From Williamwhitmania taraxaci (GTDB taxonomy: Bacteria; Bacteroidota; Bacteroidia; Bacteroidales; Williamwhitmaniaceae), in assembly GCF_900096565.1 (NCBI RefSeq), contig NZ_FMYP01000013.1:1-64000 (forward strand): a stretch of 64,000 nucleotides of DNA, written 5' to 3'. Shown piece after piece: positions 62,752 through 64,000 of this stretch (position 1 is the stretch's first letter; each line of letters begins with the position of its first letter). The notes beneath the pieces are model-generated. The model had not been told where the DNA came from. It made no database searches and saw only the letters and a program-made list of their open reading frames with translations. Position numbers and translations under genes: made by a program.

Positions 62752-63966
62752 CTAGGGTATTAACAATGAAGAATCACCATAGCTCAAAAAACGAAAATTA
62801 TGATCCATAGCATAAGCGTAAACATCTTTCCACTCTGTACCTATTAGCGCAGAGACTAAGAGTAGTAATGTACTTTTCGGCTGATGAAAATTAGTGATTA
62901 GCGCATTTATCAATTTAAAAGTATAACCAGGCGCAATCAAAATTTGTGTGGATCCCACAAGTTGACTTAAACCCACACTTTTAAGGTGATTAAGAATGGC
63001 GGTAAGTGCCTCAGTTGACGTATAAGAATCGGGGAGAGTATAAGCATCCCATTGGCTAAGATGCATCAAATCAGGGCTGTTCTCATTAGTTAAGATCTTA
63101 ACACCGAGCCAATATAACGATTCAATAGTTCTTACCGAAGTGGTGCCTACAGCTACAATATTGCCCATATTCGCTAGCAGCAATTCAAGTGTTGAAACCG
63201 TAATTGAGAAGTGCTCTGAGTGCATTTCATGCTCATCAATTGATTTGGCTTTCACTGGCTTAAATGTCCCAGCTCCAACGTGTAGCGTCAGCTCGGCAAT
63301 TGAATTACCTTTTGTAATTATGTCGGCAATCACCTTATCAGTAAAGTGAAGCCCAGCAGTTGGAGCTGCAACAGATCCTTCCCATTTCGAATAGACAGTT
63401 TGATATCGATCCGAATCAATAACTTGTTCCGAACGATTCAAATATGGTGGAATAGGTATAGCACCAGCCGCCTCTAAAACTTGTCCAAAGCATACTGTAT
63501 CATCATTCCAAGAAAACCGAATGATAACCCCTTCATCAAGTCGTTCAATCATCTGAGCGGTCAACCTCACTTGGCTGCCATCTATGTCAACGTTTAACGA
63601 GAGTTCATCTTCCTTCCATCTTTTTATATTCCCTACCAAGCATTTCCAGTCGACACTGCCAGTGGCGCTAAACATATTTTGATAATCAGCAGGCTGCATT
63701 GGCTCAAGGCAAAATACCTCGATAGTTGCTCCTGTAACTCTTTTGAAAAGTAATCGAGCCTTAATTACCTTTGTATTGTTAAAAATTAGAATTTTTCCGG
63801 AAAGATAGTTCGGAAGGTTATAGAACTGATCACTACCAATTACTCCCTTATTAAAAACCAATAGATTAGAGTGGTCGCGCTTTTGCTCAGGAAATTTGGC
63901 AATTCTACAATCGGGTAAATCGTAGTTGTAATCCTCAATATTTGCAGGTATTAATCGCACAGGCAA
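62752..63966 (-). CDS. queA: QueA, tRNA ribosyltransferase-isomerase
   Basis: A 404-residue enzyme that transfers the ribosyl part of S-adenosylmethionine to preQ1 in tRNA to give epoxyqueuosine. Motifs: YDLPDCRIAKFPEQKRDHSNLL, the GKILIFNNTKVIKARLLFKR stretch, PPYLNR, SVAAPTAGLHFTD, LHVGAGTFKPVKA, EMHSEHF, GTTSVRTIESL and NALITNFHQPKSTLLLLVSA. Longer than the ~350-residue E. coli form because of changes near residues 90-150, common in Bacteroidota. A two-gene unit with the YgiQ-type gene is likely. Confidence 0.94.
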   Translation of the reverse strand: MPVRLIPANIEDYNYDLPDCRIAKFPEQKRDHSNLLVFNKGVIGSDQFYNLPNYLSGKILIFNNTKVIKARLLFKRVTGATIEVFCLEPMQPADYQNMFSATGSVDWKCLVGNIKRWKEDELSLNVDIDGSQVRLTAQMIERLDEGVIIRFSWNDDTVCFGQVLEAAGAIPIPPYLNRSEQVIDSDRYQTVYSKWEGSVAAPTAGLHFTDKVIADIITKGNSIAELTLHVGAGTFKPVKAKSIDEHEMHSEHFSITVSTLELLLANMGNIVAVGTTSVRTIESLYWLGVKILTNENSPDLMHLSQWDAYTLPDSYTSTEALTAILNHLKSVGLSQLVGSTQILIAPGYTFKLINALITNFHQPKSTLLLLVSALIGTEWKDVYAYAMDHNFRFLSYGDSSLLIP

Positions 63967-64000
63967 CAGATAAAAGTTATGTTATCGTGATTAGTGGGGC

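Overview
The window reads as the chromosome of an anaerobic or micro-oxic member of the Bacteroidota, most likely order Bacteroidales. Evidence: SusC/SusD pairs, a type IX secretion (T9SS) C-terminal sorting domain, a BatABCDE aerotolerance operon, acid-rich lipoprotein signals, AT-rich intergenic DNA, TAnnTTTG-type promoter elements and a V-type ATPase operon of the E-DUF2764-A-B-D-I-K order. A genus cannot be named from the sequence alone.

Layout. (1) 1-2.7 kb is accessory DNA: the 3' part of an IS30-type transposase, a small lipoprotein, an orphan IS3-type OrfA whose 3' end has become five 42-bp in-frame tandem repeats, a small membrane protein and a ParE/RelE-like toxin-antitoxin pair. 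(2) 2.9-13.5 kb holds single genes: a DUF438/hemerythrin/PAS protein, an ABC-F ATPase behind a repeat-like leader, a dihydroorotate dehydrogenase-like protein, MarC, a TPR protein with a ComA-type phosphosulfolactate synthase, a DUF5020 porin-like protein, a GIN-domain lipoprotein and a PagL-like lipid A deacylase. (3) 13.6-35.9 kb is a starch/maltodextrin utilisation locus. On the minus strand run susC, susD, a SusE-like and a SusF-like binding lipoprotein, and a T9SS-exported GH13 amylase. Divergent from these lie a LacI regulator, an MFS sugar transporter, beta-phosphoglucomutase, a GH65 maltose phosphorylase-like enzyme, class II fructose-bisphosphate aldolase and a SusA-like GH13; then a convergent phosphofructokinase and a lipoprotein GH13 amylase. 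Together they bind starch, cut it at the surface, import oligosaccharides, hydrolyse them in the periplasm, phosphorolyse maltose in the cytoplasm and feed glycolysis. A GCAATCGATT box occurs in both control regions. (4) 36-41.5 kb: flavodiiron protein, two thioesterases, DUF4301, a small secreted protein and TruA. (5) 41.7-50.4 kb: MoxR, DUF58 and BatA-E with two poorly known partner genes. (6) 50.4-53.1 kb: 2-Cys glutathione peroxidase, UPF0316 membrane protein, a PAS protein and a double universal stress protein. (7) 53.3-60.8 kb: V-type ATPase operon whose K subunit carries a Na+-ligand pattern. (8) 60.9-64 kb: YgiQ-type radical SAM protein and QueA.

Most of the window is ordinary core or catabolic sequence. 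The least explained item is the 42-bp minisatellite grown out of the IS3 OrfA reading frame. No rRNA, tRNA or CRISPR array was seen. All calls come from reading motifs and protein sequence by eye; no database search was run.
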